Shown here: in pieces, positions 49,301 to 51,734 of the stretch | How the letters are laid out: the number at the start of each line of letters is the position of its first letter | How positions within the stretch are numbered: position 1 is the first letter of the stretch | Origin: Phaeospirillum sp. | GTDB taxonomy: Bacteria; Pseudomonadota; Alphaproteobacteria; Rhodospirillales; Magnetospirillaceae | Assembly (NCBI GenBank): GCA_030824585.1 | Contig: JAVBXM010000245.1 | Location: 1 to 58,742 of the forward strand | DNA length: 58,742 bases | Direction of reading: 5' to 3' | Notes under the pieces: generated by a model | The model's input: the letters and a program-made list of their open reading frames with translations, nothing else | The model's database searches: none | Told to the model about the DNA's origin: nothing | Made by a program: the position numbers and the translations under genes

Positions 49301-51342
49301 GTCAGCCAGTTGTCCATCTGGCGCCCGGCCTCGATCTGGAACGACGAGACGGCGACAACTTCGGCATATTCCTTGGTGGCGGCGGTGCTGGCCGCCGTGG
49401 CGGCGATGGTCTGGGCCGAGGCGTAGGCCGACGCGGCATTGACCGACGCCGTCTGGGCCGCGCCAGCCACCACCCTCGCGCTTTCGGCGGCGGCATGGGC
49501 CTGGTTATAAGATGCCGACGCGGCGGAATCCGCGGCGCGCGCCGCCGTCTCGGCATCCATCCAGGCGGCGATGGCCTGGGACAGCACGTTGTCGTGAAGG
49601 TCGAGATCGGGGGTCGGCAGATAACTGTCGTTGGTGGCGTCATCGACCGCCTTGGCAATCAGGGCATCCAGTTTGGCCAGGACCGTACCATCTACTACAT
49701 CCAGATTGGCCTGCTCCTTGGTCGCGCCGAGATGGGTGCGGAGATAGGCGCTGACCGCATCGGAATACTCGTTGATCGCCTCCTTCATGGCGGTGGTCAG
49801 GCCGTAGAAATCCTCGGCATGGCTGGAGCCGCCATAGGCGGCGAGATAGTCGGTGAAGGCCTTGCCCAGCGACACGCGGATTTCGCCCAGGCCGGAATGC
49901 AGGGTGTCGCGGGTGGCCTGGGCCGCCGCCTCCTGGATCACCGGGTCGCGGGCCGCGGCCCAGGCCGCCGCTTCCGCCGTCGCGGCATCAAGCGCCGCCG
50001 TGCGCAGGCCGCCCAGCGTGTTCGCCGCCGCCGTGGCCGCGGTGTTGGCGTTGACGGCCTCGGTAATCACCGTGCCGTTGCGCCACGTCAGCGCGGTCGT
50101 CTGGATGTTGGCTGCCGCGGTGGCCAACGCCTCGGCATTGGTGGCATCGGTATTGATGGCCGCCAACAGGGTATTGAGGGATTCCAGGCGGACGGTGGCG
50201 ATGGTATGCCCCGCCGCGTGGCCCTGGGCCACCTGAAGGAAGGTCTGCGTCCCTGCGGTATCGGCATCCGCATCGAAGGAGGTGACCGCCGTCTGCTCGC
50301 CCCGCGCCGCAATCGCCTTTGCGGAAATGGTGGCCGCATCAAAATTGCCATAGGCCGTCTGGGCATCGATGAAGTCGGCGTGAGCGCGGTTGTAGTAGGC
50401 CTGCACCTGGGTAATGAGTAGATCAATTTTGCCGGCGGCGGCGAGATCCTTGGCGATCCTTTCGGCCAAACCCGCATCAAACTTATTGCCGGCCTCGGCG
50501 ACCCGGACGTTCACCGCCAGAACAAGGCGCTCCCCCATATCCTTGACCAGCGCATTGATGTCGCCCTGCGCCGCCGCCAGCGCCGCCTTGGCGTTGAAAA
50601 CCGCATCGGGCGACGGTACGGCGTTCTGCCCCTGCTGGCCGTTAGGACCCTCCGTCGAATTGCCCTTCTGATTCTGCTGCTGGTTCTGGTTGTTCTCGGG
50701 TGTCGAGGGAGTCGGCCCCTGCGCCTGGCTGGAGAAGGCTCCCGACAGCAGGTTGGACACCGCGCCGCCGGCATTGCCGGCAATGGCCATGACCTGGGCC
50801 GGCGTCATCATCTGCGACGTCAGTTCGCCGCTGGGCGACAGGCTGGCGGCCTGCCCCGGGCCGTTGAGGGTGATGCTCTGGCCCGAGTTGCTGGTGATGA
50901 ACACCTCGCCGGTAAGACCGCCCTTTTCCTGCATCATGGCGACGGTGTTGGCGTTGCCGGCCAGACCGGTACCACGCACACCCACCGTCATGGTCGGGGT
51001 CTTCAGGGACAGGGCATCGGGAGACGCCTTGGCGATCTTGCCCGACACCAGTGCGAATGTGCCCGATTGGAGGGTCAGATGGCCCTCGCCGGTCTTGCTG
51101 GCCGGATCGTAGGCCATTTTGTCGAGGACAAGGCTCCCCTTCTCGCCCAGCGACATGGTGGTGCCGTCGTTGAACACCACACCCACGGCGGCGCCGGGCT
51201 TAGTGAGAAGCGTATCGCCCTCGAGGACGTGATCCCCCTTGTTCAGGACCTCGACCGTACCATCGGCACGCCGCACCTCGACGGAACCGCTCAAGGTCTG
51301 AACCGTGCCGATCGAGCCCGAAGCTACGTCCCTTGGCGCCAT
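28363..51342 (-). CDS. Giant multidomain surface adhesin, 7,659 aa
   Basis: One uninterrupted frame of 22,980 bases. Order of parts by approximate residue: FecR domain (1-130), Pro/Gln/Asn linker (206-245), Ala-rich helical region (247-1632), Ig/cadherin-like domains (1633-2030), RTX plus serralysin-type module (2031-2200), two VCBS domains (2200-2405), beta-roll with a second RTX/serralysin module (2406-3240), a lectin-like domain (3245-3500), cadherin/CSPG-like repeats (3500-3965), eleven LamG-like domains with cadherin-like spacers (3970-6710), cadherin-like domains (6710-7075), a beta-helix (7075-7480) and a C-terminal domain ending TQYSNGDTHVYVENHTHVG. I found only four cysteines. There is no Sec signal peptide; the C-terminus resembles those of type I-secreted RTX adhesins. 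A likely role is cell-cell or surface attachment. AGAGGG precedes the ATG. Secretion genes are not nearby. The long plus-strand frames opposite it are by-products of codon bias. Confidence 0.95.
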   Translation of the reverse strand: MAPRDVASGSIGTVQTLSGSVEVRRADGTVEVLNKGDHVLEGDTLLTKPGAAVGVVFNDGTTMSLGEKGSLVLDKMAYDPASKTGEGHLTLQSGTFALVSGKIAKASPDALSLKTPTMTVGVRGTGLAGNANTVAMMQEKGGLTGEVFITSNSGQSITLNGPGQAASLSPSGELTSQMMTPAQVMAIAGNAGGAVSNLLSGAFSSQAQGPTPSTPENNQNQQQNQKGNSTEGPNGQQGQNAVPSPDAVFNAKAALAAAQGDINALVKDMGERLVLAVNVRVAEAGNKFDAGLAERIAKDLAAAGKIDLLITQVQAYYNRAHADFIDAQTAYGNFDAATISAKAIAARGEQTAVTSFDADADTAGTQTFLQVAQGHAAGHTIATVRLESLNTLLAAINTDATNAEALATAAANIQTTALTWRNGTVITEAVNANTAATAAANTLGGLRTAALDAATAEAAAWAAARDPVIQEAAAQATRDTLHSGLGEIRVSLGKAFTDYLAAYGGSSHAEDFYGLTTAMKEAINEYSDAVSAYLRTHLGATKEQANLDVVDGTVLAKLDALIAKAVDDATNDSYLPTPDLDLHDNVLSQAIAAWMDAETAARAADSAASASYNQAHAAAESARVVAGAAQTASVNAASAYASAQTIAATAASTAATKEYAEVVAVSSFQIEAGRQMDNWLTQLTNALGSDSASALGSAKGDVAVALAAYNAAAAKVVSSSVFDLAAALDAYQNAVNAVDNLTTLAGNAGTYLSNAATVLNLVNTQPGNYSDALQAAKDLADQAQQKAVVDYAKAVAIQSDIAQQKDLAIAYMQQAAQVVTTAEAYQALADAANAQTVAAAQLAADAAVTQANNAWRDAQTAKTKGDAAALLLNGTLDAGESQDLALTLDNRIHVDSGSGAGTAVTALGTMSNAISGALTSLGNVTGGSAAILANATVAAKVLAAQNALAAADGTSGEIATATSLLNTARTQLSGASSGAAAQQTSLTNAVANAQNDVTTATTKAVDAHAVTGNAGADVTTARDAASLAADAAKDAAAQSSAAALAAKALAAMAQNIASLQNQVDTELALAVAKVKVAVEAVTWAKADYDAAKGAADARLAVNSTANASDSTDDLAAISASYNTLTASGGKLAAIQALFDNYATVESASVSADQQASATIRAAYNEAIQAKTQILNAQSSAGTALNSSTAGAAYQLSQAEAKAAAALAATTAADAVQNSAQAVSAANEAIRLAGVIDNLRTQAESATSTIDTAYANAIAAQARLQTAQALHGYAADAATYLTTARAKQAEVVECETSAKNNSDSAVAALTTNGATAASIVSFRDGAHTAASDAQSALGNSTDSATAAGAAAALQTLKANATTAYNALSAAQKTTVITDYYNYIVKAAADAQTLADDAANRVISANKADTSATNAYDTLDHFANNQTKLYKSAIDAAVAQASAANTAANTAQSRATTLYSSIASTVSAIDATAQTLQTNLATFLGNHAGEATASSILNSLTGSSTIGAEPLPTSLYKAPDTVAAKLLALKNTVLAGVSTGTHSANTDYSTLLANPYDPNTAPTSQDVTDAKILAANVVSKAQEAIDLANAMDAQQKLLDQKVAQITALNSQFQSLIDARAAAAKQALIVDAVNDAFSGNENVAVGVNVSTNDVNTVNGSVIITALPTYGSLLLSGVIVTLNQSIAVSNLGNLQYQASGNYAWSLTDSGTGTLKAGSYDDTFSYKLSQGGSYETLLTNGSLGTTSFTVTDGASATITVGHVNHAPTLAGTAPSLISITEDVASASNTGSLVSSIMAGRVADVDTAKAGLGMALTSLATGAGGTWQYSTDGGTSWIAIPAVAANNAFLLASTDRIRFVPNSNADGTATFTFRAWDGGAGTVHTGLDTTGTTGGYSSLSSGILTGSIIVSPVAHAPTLSATNVYSGSVTAIALGITLTANASDPDPYALKISGVPAGATLSLGTSTGGGVWTLSGSDITNLSTLTMTPPAGYNGDIALTVTATATDGTASATNSTTFTVGVGAKQTQVDGTYDGSSLARSQILLGGANADIIKGGSSADTLFGNGGADTLFGGGGGDELTGGAGADVFAFSSASDSTATATDLITDFVHGVDKASLVGAAGYSMLHANFWAGSVSASVAAIVGNGQLNNTLAFFTDGVDGWVYVKGAGTGTSYDGGLVKLAGITTAPVASDFVQSMANAIPVTYTNVTASDHVGGSGTVGLSSALAGETVSYSLWNGTQAVGSLATAHGSLTIDSSTGVYTFTPNAAATALAAGATAVDTFSIRVNNVTAGIQATLGASVTLTGTNDAPVLSAPAPMLTTNLTVGTGSLAAVDADAADTVTYAIWNGVSTLVSAPTADGKGTVTINPVTGTYTYVPGPAHINSPVGSAYTDSFEVVAVDGTGAISNPFTVSVTVSYPSTGSAANETFYASFGNDTITGGGGSDTVVFMGIESSYTLSANAGGTVTVAGGGDGTDTLAGIATLSLGGMPVTISGPAGNQTLSGGLGNDTLSLGSGFKGVSLGDGDDTLTVSGAALGTMSLVSGGAGNDTLLLNQSGTIADASFAHVSGIEVVELVASGAATSITMGALASAAGLNNLDAHLSSADVALNAGALSAAVTFAGGSGADTFVGGSGINVFQMQSPVATVTVNGGTTTVNDGGATDTLSANSMWVAFTGGNGHVSVNGNGSQVIGSMADDKLVVGAGVTSVDGSFGVDTLTLMGSGRTLTVSSVETLFGGTGNDVVTLADPFAGGSIDLGAGTDVLALTSLNGDLSDGAFTDIHGVETLKLGAGVSGSLSLGPSAMAAGIVAIDASAVSGPLALDVSAMSSSGLSLAAGSGTTSLMGGIGYDVVSLQMTEASATINGSAGSLWVSNGGTQLYASSVDELRFSDGKTLSVSDSTNLLTLTGGAGNDTIHVGSGIARIDGGLGNDLLAAATGSASGGITTLAGGDGDDTFQLNANASGPATGVTLVADGGNGADTFQISASNTQAGGAMPLGLTVTTGAGSDTLVIDGWSNMASSSSVVVTDFQAGPGGDVINLASLLSTFTGYAGTNPFAPGGYLQLVQMGPDTVLQFDMDGGAAGYAWADLVRLQGVTLGALTSGNFSPTFNLGGGDVLAGTSGADTLTGGAGGDLITGAGGADILTGGGGMDTFSYVAAGDSTSGNVDVITDFVTAIDKIDLSAGGSLLYVPQLTWAGTPEATAAALSNVTGLNTVGFMTDGTNGWLAVNGGSLGGTLIKLQGMTGAPTANDIIGAQVNQTPTLDGVGAPGSAFYNFEGLAPATAIGGQDGWVSNRATDNSIEMVPASGLYTGNKAFTNVLIGGNQNVEISHLSSGGFMMPTLVKGMTVTLEYDFTPTYWGNFLRVGADLDGDGDILSVSSDSTTALDPFETSIGAGYSLVSHDAYLRLADGTTVTANIDLTGAWERFRVVLDTDANNGQGAISLFYKDLSNLGVWTAVSGLQNLNANLLWTGTTAQNASLWNGIMYHAEADAAGLDNISYSVSGYRLAYVNEGTMGGAGTLVSDLVAGHFTDALVVAGGMGIAVTNANVGPNGTWEYSLDGVGGWTAMSNALSNGNALVLAASAKVRFVPASADFNGNVTFEFKAWDGTNGLASGSLADTAMGTAYSATTATANLTIDPVEDAPVWQGLMNGTVAATSFSVANGGSMSGNLMATDADGDPLTYTLLGGTKTAHGTVMLTGVNLNYMADVGYAGSDTFTVNVSDGHGNVVAQAFTANVGYDGHNLQLAPPSLMMGQSGTFTLNEAYLNPSDSIKVADSSLVYTVGTLAHQGTLMKGATVLGAGATFTQADVTADLIKYVAAGTTGSESIDLTLRDGIGGTINTNLMFSVAAANDAPTLTVGTSMVACQGGSLSIMSGTLGLNAWDPDGGPASQLSYIVTDLPDHGTLVLNGRVLAVGDAFNAADITSGGTMGLNYYNDGSTATTDSFQVRLSDGQDPQAPQTVSITVHPVNQAPVAGAGTGYALYITGGGANAVTVGDAGGKLAFSDAVTLEAWVKPQAAEVPGQMHAVVARGTAAGSVEYGLFVKEVAGQPGTFTLIAVVGGTEVTLAGTPTTFTGTWHHVAASISSGGSVTLYLDGAVYGTATIPAIPLPVTDTGLLGLGTPVGNAGYALNGLLDEVRVWHGVRTQAEIVANMSAELHGYEAGLSGYWRFDGLSPNPTDSSVNGLTSTGGTASYTFSDRLAPTFTVSNDGVLTDTLTASDLEGHALTYALYNSGSISGQPSHGILTLDSNTGAFTYTPDFGFYGTDTIRYTVSDGTFTSMPAVAKLVVQSPGDHAPVLGGLSVGSSGSAFFDGHSGYAAGQALAPSTGDFTLEAWIKTAETAAGTRIIVGQGNNIGGVAGSFALALVDGKLTFLSPDTYAGASWSLQSAATYTDGDWHHVAVVRSGGVYKLYADDQVVDTVQVGTPTAQPSATDLMVGGMHNGGTTTVDVATAFKGMIDDVRVWSEARTGTEIVTGKELQPAGTEPGLVGAWSFDNVGGAVPVASLNATGPALVPIGTSMPSVINADDKDALHFDGSMSAAMTVGNSIGQGSGPLTFEAWIRTDSYANQTIAFIGQDGSNTGMSLYVAANGKLGIGQSQNGAISVGSSVVADGQWHHVAGAVTSAGAVTYYVDGVLDGTATINPYTLTGSVYLGSSAAPGIPAQNFMGDMADVRIWGVTRDQTQVQADMVPATAGPQSGLLGAWTAQDGDIVTLTGPAVTASGNVLALSTAPVGDDHIATYAGHAISGTVETFDQDGGSLTLTTQAGGAPAHGTLTLGAGGSFTYTPTAGYLGSDSFTLQLSDGTLTTSKTYTVDVENPITLAGAAERSAVLFSSGTSKAAAINLPGDVFAGNQISVEFDVNLSDAHLAQTLFSLGVGANAVLKATVDATGHLGLYVDSDHNAGAFSSFPGVATMASSSWHHVAVSYDAGTARIYLDGSLSATVTDTMGGTIGLSSLNTMTLASELGGTSAAKGMFDNVKIWNTTLSATQIEDGPHLGSGTGENLVGSWGFDSDHGDGTGNDTDYDAYMKLGGGGHVATPPMRAAHFDATHNVDLGNAPALAVAGTDAFTYGAWVKTSSAALSTLFNVGDNVSGNGIILYVLADGTLLLDGAQQSGAATSTQAVNDGMWHHVAVSYDGAGTATYYVDGLAAGTSSGYTNLHTSGNVSYLGLRADGNEPFVGDMGDAAIWSRALGVSDIKEVVTHGLTGQEDGLTGFWMLDEGGGATAYSLTGSVNGTYDAGTAWAASDHADLVASVQQTQAFTFDGSKYLSAGDVLDPGAGDFTLEAWIKPTSLTGDQMIVAKDAPGSTQPVMSLFLHNGVPTLHLTGADGAGYVLQAGSVAINQWSHVAVTRGGDQYTLYVDGVAVQSVSALDADISNSYALTIGARSNLAGTGHDTATAFHGQIADVRLWNVERPAHDIYGSMPGNDANDEGLMASWLGTSLTDQSGNGHDLTLPSGVTNVVQSASGLQVYNDGVEVPRDGQYHGALLAHDATGAAISYSSGTAPAHGTLVLNADGSFVYKPNAGYEGLDSFTLTATAGGVSSSQVVAVRVEDPTEIIGATQHMGQLLLDGNSHAVVANTGQMAWLGGNDFTMEAWIDPTAAAISANEAVILAKQFDQGGSTVQLRLLLNGGKLAFMAADGTANDDGLWNGSTYSLKAPTALTAGEWAHVAVTRSGDVFTLYVDGEAVSSVTYDFTNNLSCNADLWVGQAVSGGNAVNGFDGAISDVRLWGYGRSASDMASTYDQVLDGDESGLIGYWNGLGGLQDLSGNGHQLILPSDNPPVMAMVPETATHFGGGSHISIGTGIGQGSGPFTYEAWVRTSYGSAAQTIFSTDSATTSQGLSVYVGADGKIHVDAVNSAGNAISTSVLNDGLWHHVAVTMATGGAYTIYVDGTAEVSGTVGAFTLNGPLNIGSDAAGALAFHGDIAEARIWNATLSGLQVSHAMNNEQTGAEAGLAGYWRLDEAPVGGIVQDATAANHDGTVVGSAVTIVHNDAPIYDDVLSAIVGSPYHGTLDAMAPTSANGDVTWALGTAPNHGTLAVNADGTFTYTPNSGWHGIDSFNVVATGSDGNTTTKMLSIRTESPVEFMGSGAAGGSLQFGGDHYAVANPVNLANKSFSWEFWANKAAQITPTAQTLLSEGSGGVGQNLFVGFDATGHLRFSLDGSGGGTAVTYNAAADTGAWHHWAGTYDATTNTLTLYRDGMAVQSAVAGSDYTDNANLNLYVGGTPASGGSYVGQLDEVRLFDDVRTAAEIWNNWHRTESVSTDHLIAEWSMDRVHTASNSTTGMVLDTSGHNSNLALVSTVADMAGSHGLVMGMGTSLSTFGGHAALAVGSQGLVAANAATLVTGTGAFTYGAWVRTSGAGRQEILGIGDVNAAQGAAEFYIENGQVVLAGPFVDPMTSIATVNDGNWHHVAVSYDGAGQVAFYVDGAASGTGAASNNFNILMSSPLSGATVGGLVSSPATNVFGGQLSDVAVWNTALDSTQVLAAKTQGAAAVAAGNLLADWTMSAAETAVYVNTSGKVADFNGASSHVHVADTSRLDFDGDFTVETWIRPDANASAHQSILSATSLLGGSTVNLFNLEIAGGQLVFSMVGDAGSNTPSAGLTLLGPAASFGVWSHVAVTVHNDVATLYVNGQAIVSSSAFVGSRLGSISSFDIGSYGNAGGAFYDGLLSDVRVWDVARSGSEIVSYQGFRLSGGEDHLAGNWRLETTSAGVTPDSTGTGAGTATSVSLTGAKAALFDDVVTTREDTELRAGLFDVNHANPTQPTWATIAQGPHHGTLSLAGTTVLGTTTLSAGSVFLTGGSLSAGASGYSYTPDANYFGSDYFVVAINDGSGNLTYGTVAIGVRSVRDEPTLTGLSNFSVAENGTHALNIHVADDVGAIGGDQFTVDMVVGHGAVSLRTLGGITFASSTVNGSSHLVFTGTLDRINAALSGATYSAEPLWTGADAITFSVWDTTTGGSLTASGTIGVTMSGTGNLAPEVDMGDIGSSVAGAVYNGMLMASDPEGGTLTFAKTSNPLHGTVTVDSGGTYHYAGAAGYTGWDSFGFSASDGTNTSTGTSRVAVYDHARSWAGGAVGNWDSGALTDPGALVQIGTATVSHLSGSDAVGGLLLTNSTLTLSGGTLALGVAGELDAASRLDIGGGAVLSLANDAILTDFGGLNLVSGAMLAGGGTVVANGVTTLSGSVGLGGNTVVLNNGATLSGATLSGTGSVQMNNGSLWVNASSNWIGAAFENAAATLLLVNANGGDASLVFQHAFDNRGEIVMSGSADPYAAQLIVHNALTNHGSIDVGGFNSSADTIGATSFTNYGTVEVRHDLNLSVGTFDNYATLTLSGGNSLTVSDTGSLSHAHFDNHGKIAGSGGINVADADMVNHGYINPGDSSSTGTLTVMGSLTMGDDAHLVMDFWNGGFDRLNVNGILTLDGTLDLYTHGTVSGSPSATLLSWSSLEGSFDLIHGIDSGSGWIWDPTVTGNNLTVTAHAATYVNNNGYYSGSSNGTVGAGDYVIGYGSNEVVHLNGGHDVYVGHGSYNTVGVTDLNFDFLDGGSGGGNTLQWENINGQCFDLSALWTNALQNFDVLDLSHAGNANAVLDLAHLQSMLNGTNAVTGTANALVVIGGSNVTLADSGWQATGTTELTVNGQHDSYTQYSNGDTHVYVENHTHVG
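28950..30130 (-). other. Beta-helix domain before the C-terminus
   Basis: Repeating short strands such as GGTLALGVAGELDAASRLDI, LTNHGSIDVGG, SFTNYGTVEVRHDLNL and TGTLTVMGSLTMGDDAHLVM resemble right-handed beta-helix passenger regions of autotransporters and filamentous haemagglutinins. No outer-membrane translocator domain follows. Confidence 0.65.
31200..39440 (-). repeat. Array of eleven LamG-like domains
   Basis: Each unit has a strand like FTLEAWIK or FTYEAWVR, a W-x-HVA centre and a D-V-R-x-W end, typical of LamG/concanavalin-like jelly rolls. W-H-H-V-A-type centres lie near 39125, 38165, 37510, 36600, 35970, 35320, 34355, 33735, 32815, 32115 and 31500. Most are separated by a cadherin-like unit with the pattern HGTL-x(3-9)-F-x-Y-P/T-x(3)-GY-x-G-x-D-S-F. 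Sequence differs between copies, so the array is not a recent duplication. Confidence 0.85.
41623..44127 (-). repeat. Long beta-roll region with second RTX/serralysin module
   Basis: About 830 residues with recurring Gly-Gly-x-Gly-x-Asp units (TITGGGGSDTVV, LSGGLGNDTLSLG, LTGGAGNDTIHVGSG). They end in a denser RTX stretch (GTSGADTLTGGAGGDLITG, then GAGGADILTGG) and DTFSYVAAGDSTSGNVDVIT with DFVTAIDKIDLSAGG. The module closes with LIKLQGMTGAPTANDI, parallel to the end of the first block. Confidence 0.82.
44743..45252 (-). repeat. First RTX block with serralysin-type module
   Basis: Nonapeptide repeats GGANADIIKGGSSADTLFGN and GGADTLFGGGGGDELTGG bind calcium in a beta-roll. They lead into DVFAFSSASDSTATATDLIT and DFVHGVDKASL, matching the serralysin C-terminal family (PF08548-type). 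The module ends near KLAGITTAPVASDF. Confidence 0.85.
46447..50604 (-). other. Alanine-rich helical region, about 1,386 residues
   Basis: From about residue 247 to 1632 the protein is dominated by Ala with Gln, Asn, Asp, Thr, Lys and regularly placed Leu/Ile/Val, and is nearly free of Gly-rich turns and Pro. Segments such as DALQAAKDLADQAQQKAVVD and AQLAADAAVTQANNAWRDAQ have an amphipathic helical look. A single helix of this length would extend about 200 nm; bundles would be shorter. I infer a stalk or spacer. Confidence 0.7.
50953..51342 (-). other. FecR domain at the N-terminus of the giant protein
   Basis: GTVQTLSGSVEVRRADGT, then KGDHVLEGDTLLTKPGAAVGV, DGTTMSLGEKGSLVLD and TPTMTVGVRGTG follow the FecR/PF04773 pattern, especially the V-R-G-T ending. 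In classical FecR this fold relays iron-siderophore signals in the periplasm. At the head of a giant RTX protein it may instead anchor or retain the protein, as the unrelated-looking retention module does in LapA. Confidence 0.75.
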
Positions 51343-51412
51343 GCCACCCTCTTCTCAGAAATCAGCGTGCGCACCGCCACGGGCGCACGACAGCCACTCC
51401 ACACCACCCTGC

Positions 51413-51442
51413 ACGATACAGCAATTTACGAGAAAAGGTCAA
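51413..51442 (-). promoter_or_regulatory. Candidate sigma-70 promoter of the giant gene
   Basis: TTGACC (51442-51437) and TATCGT (51418-51413) lie 18 bases apart on the minus strand, matching five and four of six consensus positions. The predicted start is near 51405, leaving about 60 untranslated bases before the ATG. Confidence 0.45.
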
Positions 51443-51478
51443 TATACGGCATTCACCCGACAAGACCACTACCATCAC

Positions 51479-51491
51479 TTAACTAAGTTAA
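51479..51491. promoter_or_regulatory. 13-bp palindrome upstream of the giant-gene promoter
   Basis: TTAACT-A-AGTTAA is a perfect palindrome about 37 bases upstream of the candidate -35 box. That is a typical position for an activator or for a response regulator. Confidence 0.4.
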
Positions 51492-51641
51492 ATTGATAGA
51501 CTCATTCAAGACTACGAGAAGAAAACAATACGGGACGATATGAAAACCAGTAAAAAATTTCGGACATCCCCGTGATACCCCACCAGTTTGTCTTGAAAAT
51601 CGCAAAAACAGATATCAACCATCACACGAAGTTACCACTTT

Positions 51642-51669
51642 ATCATCATCCACAGGCCGGGATGATGAT
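51642..51669. repeat. Inverted repeat after the sensor kinase gene
   Basis: ATCATCATCC (51642-51651) and GGATGATGAT (51660-51669) are perfect arms with loop ACAGGCCG. The hairpin starts 66 bases past the kinase stop codon. On the minus strand TAAAGTGG follows, not a T-run, so it may be a weak terminator or a regulator site. Confidence 0.4.
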
Positions 51670-51734
51670 GTCATTTCCTTCGCCATATACAGTACCATGC
51701 CATTCGGCATGGACGACTGGGCTATGGGGCGGAA

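Larger units (their letters stand above)
51343..51734. other. AT-rich intergenic region upstream of the giant gene
   Basis: This 392-base gap is clearly poorer in G and C than the rest of the window, particularly 51420-51700. It contains no gene I can support. It holds the candidate promoter and palindrome of the giant gene and an inverted repeat after the sensor kinase gene. Low GC may mark binding by nucleoid proteins or past insertion. Confidence 0.6.

Noticed and set aside
29062..50421. Plus-strand open frames of up to 1,934 residues tiling most of the giant gene
   Set aside because: They are antisense to a frame with clear domains. In a GC-rich gene that avoids TTA, CTA and TCA codons the opposite strand stays open. 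Their translations are low-complexity (Gly, His, Arg, Val) with no motif.
50424..50447. AAAG sequence (LAAAGK, near residue 300 of the giant protein) as a LapG-type cleavage site
   Set aside because: It fits the loose di-alanine pattern, but it lies within an Ala-rich region where such matches are expected by chance, and no LapG/LapD genes are in the window.
51370..51400. Sigma-54 promoter for the giant gene
   Set aside because: The minus strand has a GG-N10-GC spacing (TGGCGGTGCGCACGC) but lacks the TT before GC and the rest of the -12 element.
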